Below are positions 1 to 5,536 of a stretch of 5,593 nucleotides of DNA, piece by piece. This stretch comes from Clostridium sp. (GTDB taxonomy: Bacteria > Bacillota > Clostridia > Clostridiales > Clostridiaceae), in NCBI GenBank assembly GCA_018372555.1, contig JAHAIU010000195.1, positions 1 to 5,593 on the forward strand, written 5' to 3'. Made by a program: the position numbers and the translations under genes. Under the pieces are notes generated by a model, which had not been told where the DNA came from, made no database searches, and saw only the letters and a program-made list of their open reading frames with translations. How positions within the stretch are numbered: position 1 is the stretch's first letter; the number at the start of each line of letters is the position of its first letter.

Positions 1-88
1 ATAATAAAATCTCCAATTTAATACATATCATTAATGTTAAAAACTTCTTAAGCAATTTAAACTTGGGGATGTGAGCCTACTAAAGGAA

Positions 89-111
89 GAAATTCAGGCG
101 AGCTGAATTTC
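89..111. repeat. 9-bp hairpin with 5-nt loop
   Basis: GAAATTCAG (89-97) is exactly complementary to CTGAATTTC (103-111), with GCGAG as the loop. No T-run follows on either strand, so it does not look like a terminator. It is one part of the structured element upstream of hppA. Confidence 0.7.
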
Positions 112-157
112 AATAAAAAGTGCAATAGCTTAAAATATTTTAAATGCTGAATTACTA

Positions 158-284
158 GCAAAGATAAATTGACGGTGAAGTAAGCATATGGCGAAAAATT
201 AGAAGTTCTTGGCTTAGTAGTTTTACGAGCCTTAGAACTTATTTTTGCAGCCATTTGTCTTACGAGCCGTCAATTTATCTTTGC
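158..284. repeat. Perfect 18-bp inverted repeat around a 91-bp core
   Basis: GCAAAGATAAATTGACGG (158-175) recurs exactly as its reverse complement at 267-284. The 91-bp core holds a second imperfect hairpin: AAGTTCT (203-209) pairs with AGAACTT (234-240), then GGCT (211-214) with AGCC (228-231). The flanks just outside the arms (ACTA on the left, GGTT on the right) are not duplicated, so there is no sign of target duplication by a small transposon. As RNA, the whole segment could fold into one long stem capped by the inner hairpin. It lies about 50 bp upstream of the hppA -10 box. Its role is unknown. Confidence 0.7.
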
Positions 285-336
285 GGTTATATTCGCATTT
301 TTAAACAACTAGAGTAATTTCCTGAAATTTAGAACG

Positions 337-342
337 TATAAT
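337..342 (+). promoter_or_regulatory. -10 box of the hppA promoter
   Basis: A perfect TATAAT lies 50 bp upstream of the hppA start codon. No good TTGACA match is found at 16-18 bp upstream, so the -35 region is weak or an activator is needed. Transcription should start near 349 and give a leader of about 44 nt, too short for a riboswitch. An all-A/T hairpin (362-369 with 373-380) abuts the Shine-Dalgarno sequence but is probably too weak to block it. Confidence 0.55.
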
Positions 343-392
343 AATAAAGTAAAATAAGTGTTTATATATTCAATATATAAGGGGGAATAATT

Positions 393-2492
393 ATGAACTT
401 TATTCTTTTAGTTTTACTTTGTTCAGTTTTAGGTTTGTTTTTTTCAGCTTATCAAGGAAGAAGCATTATGAAAGAAGACGAAGGGGATGAAAAGGTACGA
501 AGCATTGCTATTAAGATTAGAAAAGGAGCAAATGCATATTTAAAGAGGCAGTACAAAGGAGTAACAATATTTTTTGTGATAATGTTTGTTATATTTCTTA
601 TTATGAGCCTTTTTGGATATGTTTCAATATTTGTTCCTTTTTCTTTTGTAATAGGAGGATTTTTATCAGGTCTTAGTGGTTTTATAGGTATGAAGGTTGC
701 GACTCAAGCTAATTCGAGAACTACAACAGCTGCTAAGAAAAGTTTAAATGGAGCTTTGAAAATTTCCTTTAAAAGTGGATCTGTTATAGGAATTGTAGTT
801 GTTTCTCTAGGTCTTTTATATATAGCTTTTGGATTTATATTTTTAGATTGGTATTATAGAGATTTATCAGAAGCAGAAAGAATATTACAAGTTACAACTA
901 ATATTTTAACTTTTGGAATAGGGGCCTCATCAATGGCTTTATTTGCTAGAGTTGGTGGCGGAATATTTACAAAGGCTGCAGATGTTGGAGCTGATTTAGT
1001 AGGGAAAGTAGAAGTTGGTATTCCAGAAGATGATCCAAGAAATCCAGCTGTAATTGCAGATAATGTTGGAGATAATGTTGGTGATGTTGCTGGTATGGGG
1101 GCTGATCTTTATGAGTCTTATGTAGGTTCATTAATTTCATCTTCTGCATTAGCTGTTGCTGCAGGACTATCAACAGAAGGAGCTGTAGTTCCACTGCTTG
1201 TTGCAGCCTTAGGTGTAGTTGCATCCATATTCTCTACATTCTTTGTAAAAGCAAAAGAAGATTCAAGTCAGAAGAATTTACTTAAAGCTTTAAGAAGAGG
1301 TGTGTATATATCATCAGTAATTGTTGCAGTAGGATCTTATTTTATAGTAAGAGAAGTATTAGGTTCTGAAAATATAGGAGTTTACTTTAGTATATTATCA
1401 GGTCTTTTTGCAGGGATTTTAATAGGATTCTTTACTGAATATTACACATCAGATAGTTATAAACCAACAAGGAATCTAGCTTCAATGAGTGAAACTGGAC
1501 CAGCGACTATAATAATAGGTGGATTATCTTTAGGGATGGCATCTACAGCAATACCTGTAGTAATAGTAGCTGTATCTGTATTAATAAGCTTTAATTTATC
1601 AGGTGGAGCTAATGATTTTAATTTAGGCCTTTATGGAATAGCAATTTCAGCAGTTGGTATGTTATCTACCTTAGGTATTACACTTGCAACAGATGCTTAT
1701 GGACCTATAGCAGATAATGCAGGTGGAATTGCTGAAATGTCTCAGCAAGATCCAGAGGTAAGAAGAAGAACAGATGCTTTAGATTCATTAGGAAATACTA
1801 CAGCAGCTACAGGAAAAGGATTTGCTATAGGTTCAGCGGCATTAACAGCTTTAGCTTTTATAGCAGCATATAAGGATTCTATTGAAAATATAGTTAAAAG
1901 CGGAACTTCTAATTTTGAGTTTAACTTATCTATATTAAATCCTCAAGTATTAATAGGATTATTTATAGGTGGTATGGTAACTTTCTTATTTTCATCAAAG
2001 ACAATGGATGCAGTCGGACGAGCTGCTTCTAAAATAGTTTTTGAAGTAAGAAGACAATTTAAAGAAATTCCTGGACTTATGGAAGGAAAAGGAGAGCCAG
2101 ATTATGAGTCTTGTATTGATATTTGTACTAAATCTGCTCAAAGAGAACTTATTACAATAGCAATAATTTCAGTAGCTACACCAGTAATAGTTGGGCTTAT
2201 TTTAGGACCTAATGGGGTAGCAGGACTTTTAGCAGGAGCAACAGTAACAGGTTTTGCAATGGCTATAATGATGTCAAACTCAGGTGGAGCTTGGGATAAT
2301 GCTAAGAAATATATAGAATCTGGAGTACTAGGTGGAAAGGGCTCAGAATGCCATAAAGCAGCAGTTGTTGGAGACACAGTAGGGGATCCGTTTAAAGATA
2401 CAACTGGACCTTCAATAAATATTCTAATAAAATTAATGTCAATGGTATCAATAGTATTTGGAGCATTAATACTTGCTTTTGGAGTACTATAG
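393..2492 (+). CDS. hppA: Membrane-bound ion-translocating pyrophosphatase, K+-dependent type
   Basis: This integral membrane enzyme hydrolyses pyrophosphate to phosphate and uses the energy to pump Na+ and/or H+ out across the cytoplasmic membrane. The 699-residue length is normal for the family, which has about 16 membrane helices. The substrate-binding signature is intact: KAADVGADLVGK (194-205), then EDDPRNP at 212-218 and the aspartate-rich DNVGDNVGD at 223-231. The later conserved blocks TDAYGPIADNAGG (433-445), NSGGAWDNAKK (629-639) and GDTVGDPFKD (660-669) are also present. In GNTTAATGKG (467-476) the key position is Ala471 rather than Lys, which in this family marks K+-dependent enzymes. 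Glu241, in the DLYESY segment of helix 6, sits where Na+-pumping members carry their glutamate, so Na+ transport is likely but inferred. The ATG follows a GGGGG Shine-Dalgarno (381-385) by 7 nt. The gene is monocistronic, with a terminator about 125 bp downstream. No odd residues were seen. Confidence 0.97.
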   Translation: MNFILLVLLCSVLGLFFSAYQGRSIMKEDEGDEKVRSIAIKIRKGANAYLKRQYKGVTIFFVIMFVIFLIMSLFGYVSIFVPFSFVIGGFLSGLSGFIGMKVATQANSRTTTAAKKSLNGALKISFKSGSVIGIVVVSLGLLYIAFGFIFLDWYYRDLSEAERILQVTTNILTFGIGASSMALFARVGGGIFTKAADVGADLVGKVEVGIPEDDPRNPAVIADNVGDNVGDVAGMGADLYESYVGSLISSSALAVAAGLSTEGAVVPLLVAALGVVASIFSTFFVKAKEDSSQKNLLKALRRGVYISSVIVAVGSYFIVREVLGSENIGVYFSILSGLFAGILIGFFTEYYTSDSYKPTRNLASMSETGPATIIIGGLSLGMASTAIPVVIVAVSVLISFNLSGGANDFNLGLYGIAISAVGMLSTLGITLATDAYGPIADNAGGIAEMSQQDPEVRRRTDALDSLGNTTAATGKGFAIGSAALTALAFIAAYKDSIENIVKSGTSNFEFNLSILNPQVLIGLFIGGMVTFLFSSKTMDAVGRAASKIVFEVRRQFKEIPGLMEGKGEPDYESCIDICTKSAQRELITIAIISVATPVIVGLILGPNGVAGLLAGATVTGFAMAIMMSNSGGAWDNAKKYIESGVLGGKGSECHKAAVVGDTVGDPFKDTTGPSINILIKLMSMVSIVFGALILAFGVL

Positions 2493-2617
2493 AAAATTTA
2501 TAATATAAATAAATTTTAATAAGTGATTTTATTAGTGGATAGTTTAGTAGATAAATTTAAGGGGATAGTTTTAAGAATAGTTAAATTATAAAATTTTATA
2601 AGGAAATTATTACTTAG

Positions 2618-2664
2618 AAAAGATACTATTTCGTAATGATCATTGCAAAATAGTATCTTTTTTT
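2618..2664 (+). terminator. Rho-independent terminator of hppA
   Basis: AAAAGATACTATTT (2618-2631) pairs perfectly with AAATAGTATCTTTT (2648-2661). After one mismatch the stem continues for five more pairs up to a GATC tetraloop. Seven consecutive T (2658-2664) overlap the 3' arm. It lies about 125 nt after the hppA stop, and I see no gene in that gap. The opposite strand has only four T, so termination there would be weaker. Confidence 0.9.
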
Positions 2665-2751
2665 AATAAGTTTATTTATAGTAAACCAGAAACTATAATT
2701 TTTATTAATTTTAATAGACTACAAATGGCTTGAAATAGCAATTTTTAATTT

Positions 2752-2782
2752 CTTCGTGAAAATTTGATTTAGCGAAGTTTTT
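2752..2782 (+). terminator. Possible orphan terminator-like hairpin
   Basis: CTTCGT (2752-2757) pairs with GCGAAG (2772-2777), including one G-T pair. After a G-A mismatch, three more A-T pairs narrow the loop. Five T (2778-2782) follow. No gene lies between this hairpin and the hppA terminator, so it may be a backup terminator, a remnant or chance in AT-rich DNA. The rest of 2665-2880 shows nothing I can assign. Confidence 0.35.
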
Positions 2783-2885
2783 GTAAAACGTAACACATAT
2801 AAAGGATATTTTAAGTACCATTTTATACACAAGATTTAAATTACTTATATTTAAATAGATTCTTAGATACAACTAAGCTTCTATA

Positions 2886-2894
2886 TGGTATAAT
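2886..2894 (+). promoter_or_regulatory. Extended -10 promoter of the lipoprotein gene
   Basis: TGGTATAAT combines the TGn extension with a perfect -10 hexamer. At a 17-bp spacing the -35 region reads GATACA (2866-2871), matching the consensus only in its ACA half, as is common for extended -10 promoters. The start codon is 35 bp downstream. The same 12 bases, ATATGGTATAAT, recur at 3995-4006 before the broken membrane-protein gene. Confidence 0.65.
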
Positions 2895-2929
2895 TTTCAA
2901 TAATATATAAAAAATGGGGGAGAACTTAT

Positions 2930-3748
2930 ATGAATAAAAAAAGAATATTAAGTGCATTAGTAATTACTTTAACTACATTTACATTTATATCCTGTGGAGG
3001 GAATGATGAATCAGGTAACAATAATAGTGAAAAAGCTCCTATTCCTAGAGAAGATTTTAATTTAGTATATTCTAATCCTAAAGAGTATGAGGGAAGAGAA
3101 GTGGAGTTTTACGGAAAAATATTTACAGATATTGAAAAAGATAATGATGGAACTTATATGCAAATGTTCACAAATGAAACAGGGTCAGATAATAATGTTT
3201 TGGTGGGGATAAAGGACCCAAATTTTAATGTTAAAATTGATGATATAGTTCATGTAAAAGGAATAGTTAAAGGAGTAGAAAAAGGAACTAATGCTTTTGG
3301 AGCTGAATTAAACTTACCATTAGTATTAGCAGAAAGTGTAGAAATTACCGATTATGGCACAGCATTTGCACCAGCATTAAAAACAATAAATATTAATCAA
3401 GAGCAAAATCAATTTGGATATAAATTAACTCTTAAAAAAGTAGAGATATCTAAAAGTGAAACTAGGGCTTATGTAAAGATTGAAAATGCTTCAAATGACA
3501 AAGTAAATTTTTATAGTTTTAATTCAATGATTACTCAAGGAACAAATCAAATTGAACAAGAAGATAATTGGAAGGCTAATTATCAAGAAATAAGTAGTGA
3601 AATACTTCCAGGTATGGTTACAGAAGGTGTTATAACATTTAAAGCGATAGATATAAATGGTGGCGATTTCAATATCATATTTGAGGGGTATTCCGATGAT
3701 TACTCATTAGATTTTACACCATTTACATTCCAAATTAAAATGAATTAA
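2930..3748 (+). CDS. Secreted lipoprotein, OB-fold-like domain plus DUF4352-like C-terminal domain
   Basis: This is a predicted cell-surface lipoprotein of 272 residues with no known enzymatic role. The N-terminus has charged NKKR, a hydrophobic stretch (6-21) and a lipobox FISC with Cys22 as the lipidation site. Phe at -3 is slightly unusual. A polar Gly/Asn/Ser linker follows (23-36). Residues about 43-142 (from NLVYSNPKEYEGREVEFYGK through DIVHVKGIVKG and the NAFG turn) look like the small OB-fold domain common in clostridial lipoproteins. Residues about 150-272 are beta-rich (KLTLKKVEIS, RAYVKIEN, GVITFKAID) and resemble the DUF4352 immunoglobulin-like domain. The ATG is preceded by GGGGGAGA (2916-2923). 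The gene has its own promoter and is followed by two hairpins, so it is monocistronic. No catalytic motif is visible. Lipoprotein status is well supported; the domain assignments are by pattern only. Confidence 0.85.
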   Translation: MNKKRILSALVITLTTFTFISCGGNDESGNNNSEKAPIPREDFNLVYSNPKEYEGREVEFYGKIFTDIEKDNDGTYMQMFTNETGSDNNVLVGIKDPNFNVKIDDIVHVKGIVKGVEKGTNAFGAELNLPLVLAESVEITDYGTAFAPALKTININQEQNQFGYKLTLKKVEISKSETRAYVKIENASNDKVNFYSFNSMITQGTNQIEQEDNWKANYQEISSEILPGMVTEGVITFKAIDINGGDFNIIFEGYSDDYSLDFTPFTFQIKMN

Positions 3749-3830
3749 TTCATTTTAGGTACAGACTTTAATTACAATCCTAAGATAGATTTTGGTACAA
3801 TAAATAGTACGTGATGTACTAAGATTATAA

Positions 3831-3876
3831 GAGAGATAGTATATAGATTTGTACTGTCTCTTATGGGTAGTTTTTT
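3831..3876 (+). terminator. Likely terminator after the lipoprotein gene
   Basis: GAGAGATAGTAT (3831-3842) pairs with GTACTGTCTCTT (3851-3862) through twelve pairs, three of them G-T, around an 8-nt loop. Six T (3871-3876) follow but begin about 8 nt after the stem, so efficiency is uncertain. A small perfect hairpin AGTAC/GTACT (3806-3820) lies just upstream. Confidence 0.5.
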
Positions 3877-3912
3877 AGTAATTTCAATAAAGTTGAGTTT
3901 AGCGTAATTAAT

Positions 3913-3947
3913 AAAGCCAATGATCTAAGATTATTGGCTTTTGTTAT
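3913..3947 (+). terminator. Second terminator after the lipoprotein gene
   Basis: AAAGCCAAT (3913-3921) pairs perfectly with ATTGGCTTT (3933-3941). Four further pairs, one of them G-T, close on a 3-nt loop. TTTTGTTATT follows the stem. This compact hairpin is a better terminator than the one at 3831 and would insulate the lipoprotein gene from the next promoter. Confidence 0.75.
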
Positions 3948-3997
3948 TCACCAAAGATACTTTTAGCTAAATCTTAAGGAAATTACAAAATACAATA

Positions 3998-4006
3998 TGG
4001 TATAAT
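3998..4006 (+). promoter_or_regulatory. Extended -10 promoter of the broken membrane-protein gene
   Basis: TGGTATAAT lies 19 bp before the presumed start codon. No clear -35 is found (GGAAAT at 17-bp spacing). Transcription would begin near 4013, leaving a leader of only about 13 nt with no Shine-Dalgarno. The upstream context ATATGGTATAAT is identical to that of the lipoprotein promoter. Confidence 0.5.
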
Positions 4007-4025
4007 ATAGAAAGTTAGTTAATAT

Positions 4026-4408
4026 GTGAAAAAGTAAAGTTAAAGAAAATTTACTCAAAATTGCAATCATACATCTAATTGTCTTTGTTGTTTCTACTGT
4101 AATATTTATTTGTGATCCATCTAATAGTGATCCTCTGATTATTGTAGAAATATTACATCCAAACTTTATAATAAAACATTTAGTGATTTGTACCATTTTA
4201 TTTTTAATATTAGTTATATTATTTACAGTAGAAAATAAGGTTTTAAATATATATTTGTTAATTATGATGATTATGTGTATGACAGTCTATGAATTCAAAA
4301 TTTTGGGGGTATAAGTTTGAGATAGAAAATCCTTTCATATTGTGGGTTACATATCTAGTGGGTTATTATTTATCATTTTGGATTGAAGTAAAAAATGGCA
4401 CAGTATAG
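4026..4408 (+). pseudogene. Frameshifted gene for a four-helix membrane protein
   Basis: One frame is open from 4030 to a stop at 4312-4314. The next frame continues to a stop at 4406-4408. Removing one G from the five-G run at 4305-4309 joins them. At the 5' end the coding frame meets ATG (4024) followed at once by TGA (4027). Removing one A from the run at 4029-4033 instead lets GTG (4026) begin the frame as MKSKVKENLLK. With both repairs the protein is 126 residues. It has four hydrophobic segments, at about 12-29, 48-68, 73-90 and 103-119, separated by short polar loops such as CDPSNSDP. I do not recognise the family. A promoter precedes it, but there is no Shine-Dalgarno. Two lesions suggest real decay; since both can be homopolymer indels, sequencing error is possible. 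A minus-strand frame (3963-4196) overlaps it, but it has no ribosome binding site. Confidence 0.6.
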
Positions 4409-4459
4409 AAGTATAACAATATCATCTTATTTTATTATTTTAAGCATTCTGCATAGAGT

Positions 4460-4503
4460 GTCAATTAAGTTTATTGATATTATTAAAAAGAAACTTAATT
4501 GAC
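4460..4503. repeat. Perfect 13-bp inverted repeat
   Basis: GTCAATTAAGTTT (4460-4472) is exactly complementary to AAACTTAATTGAC (4491-4503) across an 18-nt loop. Neither strand has a T-run after the stem, so it is not a standard terminator. It lies about 50 bp after the broken membrane-protein gene. It could be a palindromic protein site, a processed RNA stem or a relic of a mobile element. Confidence 0.6.
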
Positions 4504-4514
4504 TTAAGTAGAGT

Positions 4515-4550
4515 CAACTCCCTAAGATTATAGGAAGTTGAATAGTGTTT
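4515..4550 (+). terminator. Possible terminator downstream of the broken gene
   Basis: CAACT (4515-4519) pairs with AGTTG (4536-4540). After a C-A mismatch CCTA (4521-4524) pairs with TAGG (4531-4534). Only a short TTTT (4548-4551) follows, about 7 nt downstream. This is a weak candidate. Between here and 4594 I see nothing else. A small perfect hairpin GTAAATA/TATTTAC lies at 4584-4602. Confidence 0.35.
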
Positions 4551-4594
4551 TATAGTTTATATTACGTATAAATGATTATTAAGGTAAATACCAG

Positions 4595-4660
4595 CTATTT
4601 ACGATCTGAAGAAGGTACATTAACGTCTAATTCTGGATAAAATCTAGAACATTCTTCAAC
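4595..4660 (-). pseudogene. Short protein-like fragment, possible gene remnant
   Basis: On the minus strand this reads 21 codons ending with the motif VNVPSSDRK and a stop. The residue mix (C, P, D, E, R, S) is unlike the usual I/K/N/L noise of AT-rich intergenic DNA. A stop precedes it in the same frame. A neighbouring minus-strand frame is open just upstream (about 4707 down to 4637, including KYSYKVRL). A single frameshift near 4660 would join the two. There is no start codon or ribosome binding site. I do not recognise the sequence. It may be the tail of a decayed gene or coincidence. Confidence 0.25.
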
Positions 4661-4696
4661 CTAACCTTATAAGAATATTTAGCGAAATTAGAATGG

Positions 4697-4885
4697 TTAT
4701 ATTTTATAAATTATTAATTCATAGATATAATTAATCATATCTATAAAGATTATAGTAATAAGACTTGCATCTAGAAAAATAAGCTTTTGATTTACTGTAA
4801 TTAGTATAATAATTACAAGATAAGATCCATATCCTGTATTGGGAATTATATCCACAAAACTATATAGTGTAAATATATTTCTAAT
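4697..4885 (-). CDS. Possible small membrane peptide without a standard start codon
   Basis: The minus-strand frame is open from 4900 to a stop at 4697-4699. An AAAGGA motif (4900-4895) resembling a Shine-Dalgarno is followed 9 nt later by ATT (4885-4883), where ATG would be expected. No ATG, GTG or TTG gives a reasonable start. Read from the ATT, the product has 62 residues: a polar start, a segment with PNTGYGSY (15-22), a hydrophobic stretch (23-31) and a second one (35-48), then an aromatic and isoleucine-rich tail. It would run convergent to the broken membrane-protein gene. It could be a gene that lost its start codon, the 3' part of a larger gene, or a chance open frame in AT-rich sequence. 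I do not recognise it. Confidence 0.25.
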   Translation of the reverse strand: MRNIFTLYSFVDIIPNTGYGSYLVIIILITVNQKLIFLDASLITIIFIDMINYIYELIIYKI

Positions 4886-4949
4886 AGTAGTAGTTCCTTT
4901 TTATAAGTTAAAGTTTGGGTGTTAGAATATAACTTTAAAAAATTAAATA

Positions 4950-4958
4950 TGTTATAAC
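4950..4958 (+). promoter_or_regulatory. Probable extended -10 of the 165-residue protein gene
   Basis: TGTTATAAC has the TGn extension and matches five of six bases of the -10 consensus. No good -35 is visible. The start codon is 29 bp downstream, and the GGAGGT ribosome binding site (4975-4980) falls inside the short leader. Confidence 0.45.
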
Positions 4959-4987
4959 GGTAAATAAGAATTTTGGAGGTAGTAGCT

Positions 4988-5485
4988 ATGAAATTATATA
5001 AATTAAAATTCTTATTAATTATTATTTTAATTATTTTAATTGTAATTCCTTTTTTACCCTATAAAATGCCAGAAATAAATCGATATGAATATGATAATTT
5101 AATAAGATTAGAGATTCAATGTCATGAGTGGAGTGGTGGGCCTAAAGTTATTAGTGGTCAAGAAAATTTAGATAGATTTCTAGACACTTTACCAGACAAA
5201 ACTATTTCAAGAGATACTGTAAATTTAATTGGAAATACTCCATTTAAAAGTATATCAACATTTAGGCAGGGTATTCCTTCATATAGTGAATTTGTTGTTT
5301 ATGGAGAATTTAAAGAAGGCTATTCAAGATTTAATGAGGTTAGTTTCGATGTTAAAGAATGGTATCCTAAGAATAAATATGTAACACTATATGATAGTAT
5401 GATTTTTTATAAATTAAAGATATACTTTAATTCAATGATTATAATTATTGTTTTACTATTAGCAAGTTTAAAAATTAAAAAGTAA
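4988..5485 (+). CDS. Hypothetical protein with a membrane helix at each end
   Basis: I do not recognise this protein. I start it at ATG 4988, not the upstream in-frame TTG (4973), because GGAGGT (4975-4980) is then a perfect Shine-Dalgarno 7 nt before the start. The product has 165 residues. A short basic N-terminus (KLYKLK) leads into a strongly hydrophobic segment at about 8-23, which could be an anchor or an uncleaved signal. A soluble domain of about 115 residues (26-140) is rich in aromatic and charged residues, with a single Cys45 in CHEWSGG and a YPKNKY motif near its end. A second helix lies at about 145-161 with a terminal KIKK. By the positive-inside rule both ends would be cytoplasmic and the middle domain outside. 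No enzyme motif is seen. It has its own promoter but no terminator before the insertion sequence that begins 9 bp after its stop. Confidence 0.75.
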   Translation: MKLYKLKFLLIIILIILIVIPFLPYKMPEINRYEYDNLIRLEIQCHEWSGGPKVISGQENLDRFLDTLPDKTISRDTVNLIGNTPFKSISTFRQGIPSYSEFVVYGEFKEGYSRFNEVSFDVKEWYPKNKYVTLYDSMIFYKLKIYFNSMIIIIVLLLASLKIKK

Positions 5486-5503
5486 CCCAGTATATGAACC
5501 GCC

Positions 5504-5522
5504 CCCTGTCAAGTAGACAGGG
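5504..5522. repeat. 7-bp hairpin inside the IS end
   Basis: CCCTGTC (5504-5510) pairs perfectly with GACAGGG (5516-5522) around AAGTA. No T-run follows. Being within the terminal repeat, it could be part of the transposase recognition site, or a stem that limits transcription entering the element from the upstream gene. Confidence 0.6.
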
Positions 5523-5536
5523 TAAATAATATAAAA

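Larger units (their letters stand above)
57..284. other. Hairpin-rich intergenic element upstream of hppA
   Basis: This stretch has no convincing gene but is unusually structured. It contains a perfect 9-bp hairpin at 89-111, a 14-bp palindrome at 130-143, a perfect 18-bp inverted pair (158-175 with 267-284), a nested hairpin at 203-240 and a 9-bp direct repeat (TTACGAGCC at 223-231 and 260-268). It is also less AT-rich than the surrounding intergenic DNA. A 65-codon minus-strand frame (57-254) runs across it, but no Shine-Dalgarno precedes its ATG and the repeats explain the sequence better. A dispersed clostridial intergenic repeat, a structured RNA or a displaced piece of an RNA-operon flank are all possible. 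I have an unverified impression of having seen similar sequence in several clostridial genomes. Confidence 0.5.

Noticed and set aside
57..254. 65-codon minus-strand open frame
   Set aside because: There is no Shine-Dalgarno before its ATG, and the frame runs through several inverted repeats that constrain the sequence at the DNA or RNA level. It is better read as part of the structured element.
158..284. Small non-autonomous transposon (MITE)
   Set aside because: The terminal repeats are perfect, but the immediate flanks are not duplicated and related repeats extend outside the pair.
343..392. Riboswitch in the hppA leader
   Set aside because: From the apparent -10 box the leader is only about 44 nt and holds just one weak A/T hairpin, with no aptamer-like structure or terminator.
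967..1224. Minus-strand open frame rich in Gln and Leu inside hppA
   Set aside because: It is a shadow of the hppA coding strand, where alanine, valine and glycine codons read backward as Gln, Leu and His. The hppA motifs on the plus strand are unambiguous.
2138..2377. Minus-strand open frame near the 3' end of hppA
   Set aside because: It lies entirely inside the conserved C-terminal part of hppA and has no ribosome binding site.
3963..4196. 77-codon minus-strand open frame
   Set aside because: It lacks a Shine-Dalgarno, and it overlaps a plus-strand frame with helical membrane segments, an upstream promoter and a matching continuation after one frameshift. The plus-strand reading is preferred, though not certain.
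2769..4684. Recurring TTTAGCG motif at 2769, 3898 and 4678
   Set aside because: Three copies of a 7-base motif in 5.6 kb of AT-rich DNA, at unrelated positions relative to genes, are close to chance expectation.
4973..4987. TTG at 4973 as start of the 165-residue protein
   Set aside because: The TTG overlaps the GGAGGT ribosome binding site itself. ATG 4988 is correctly spaced.
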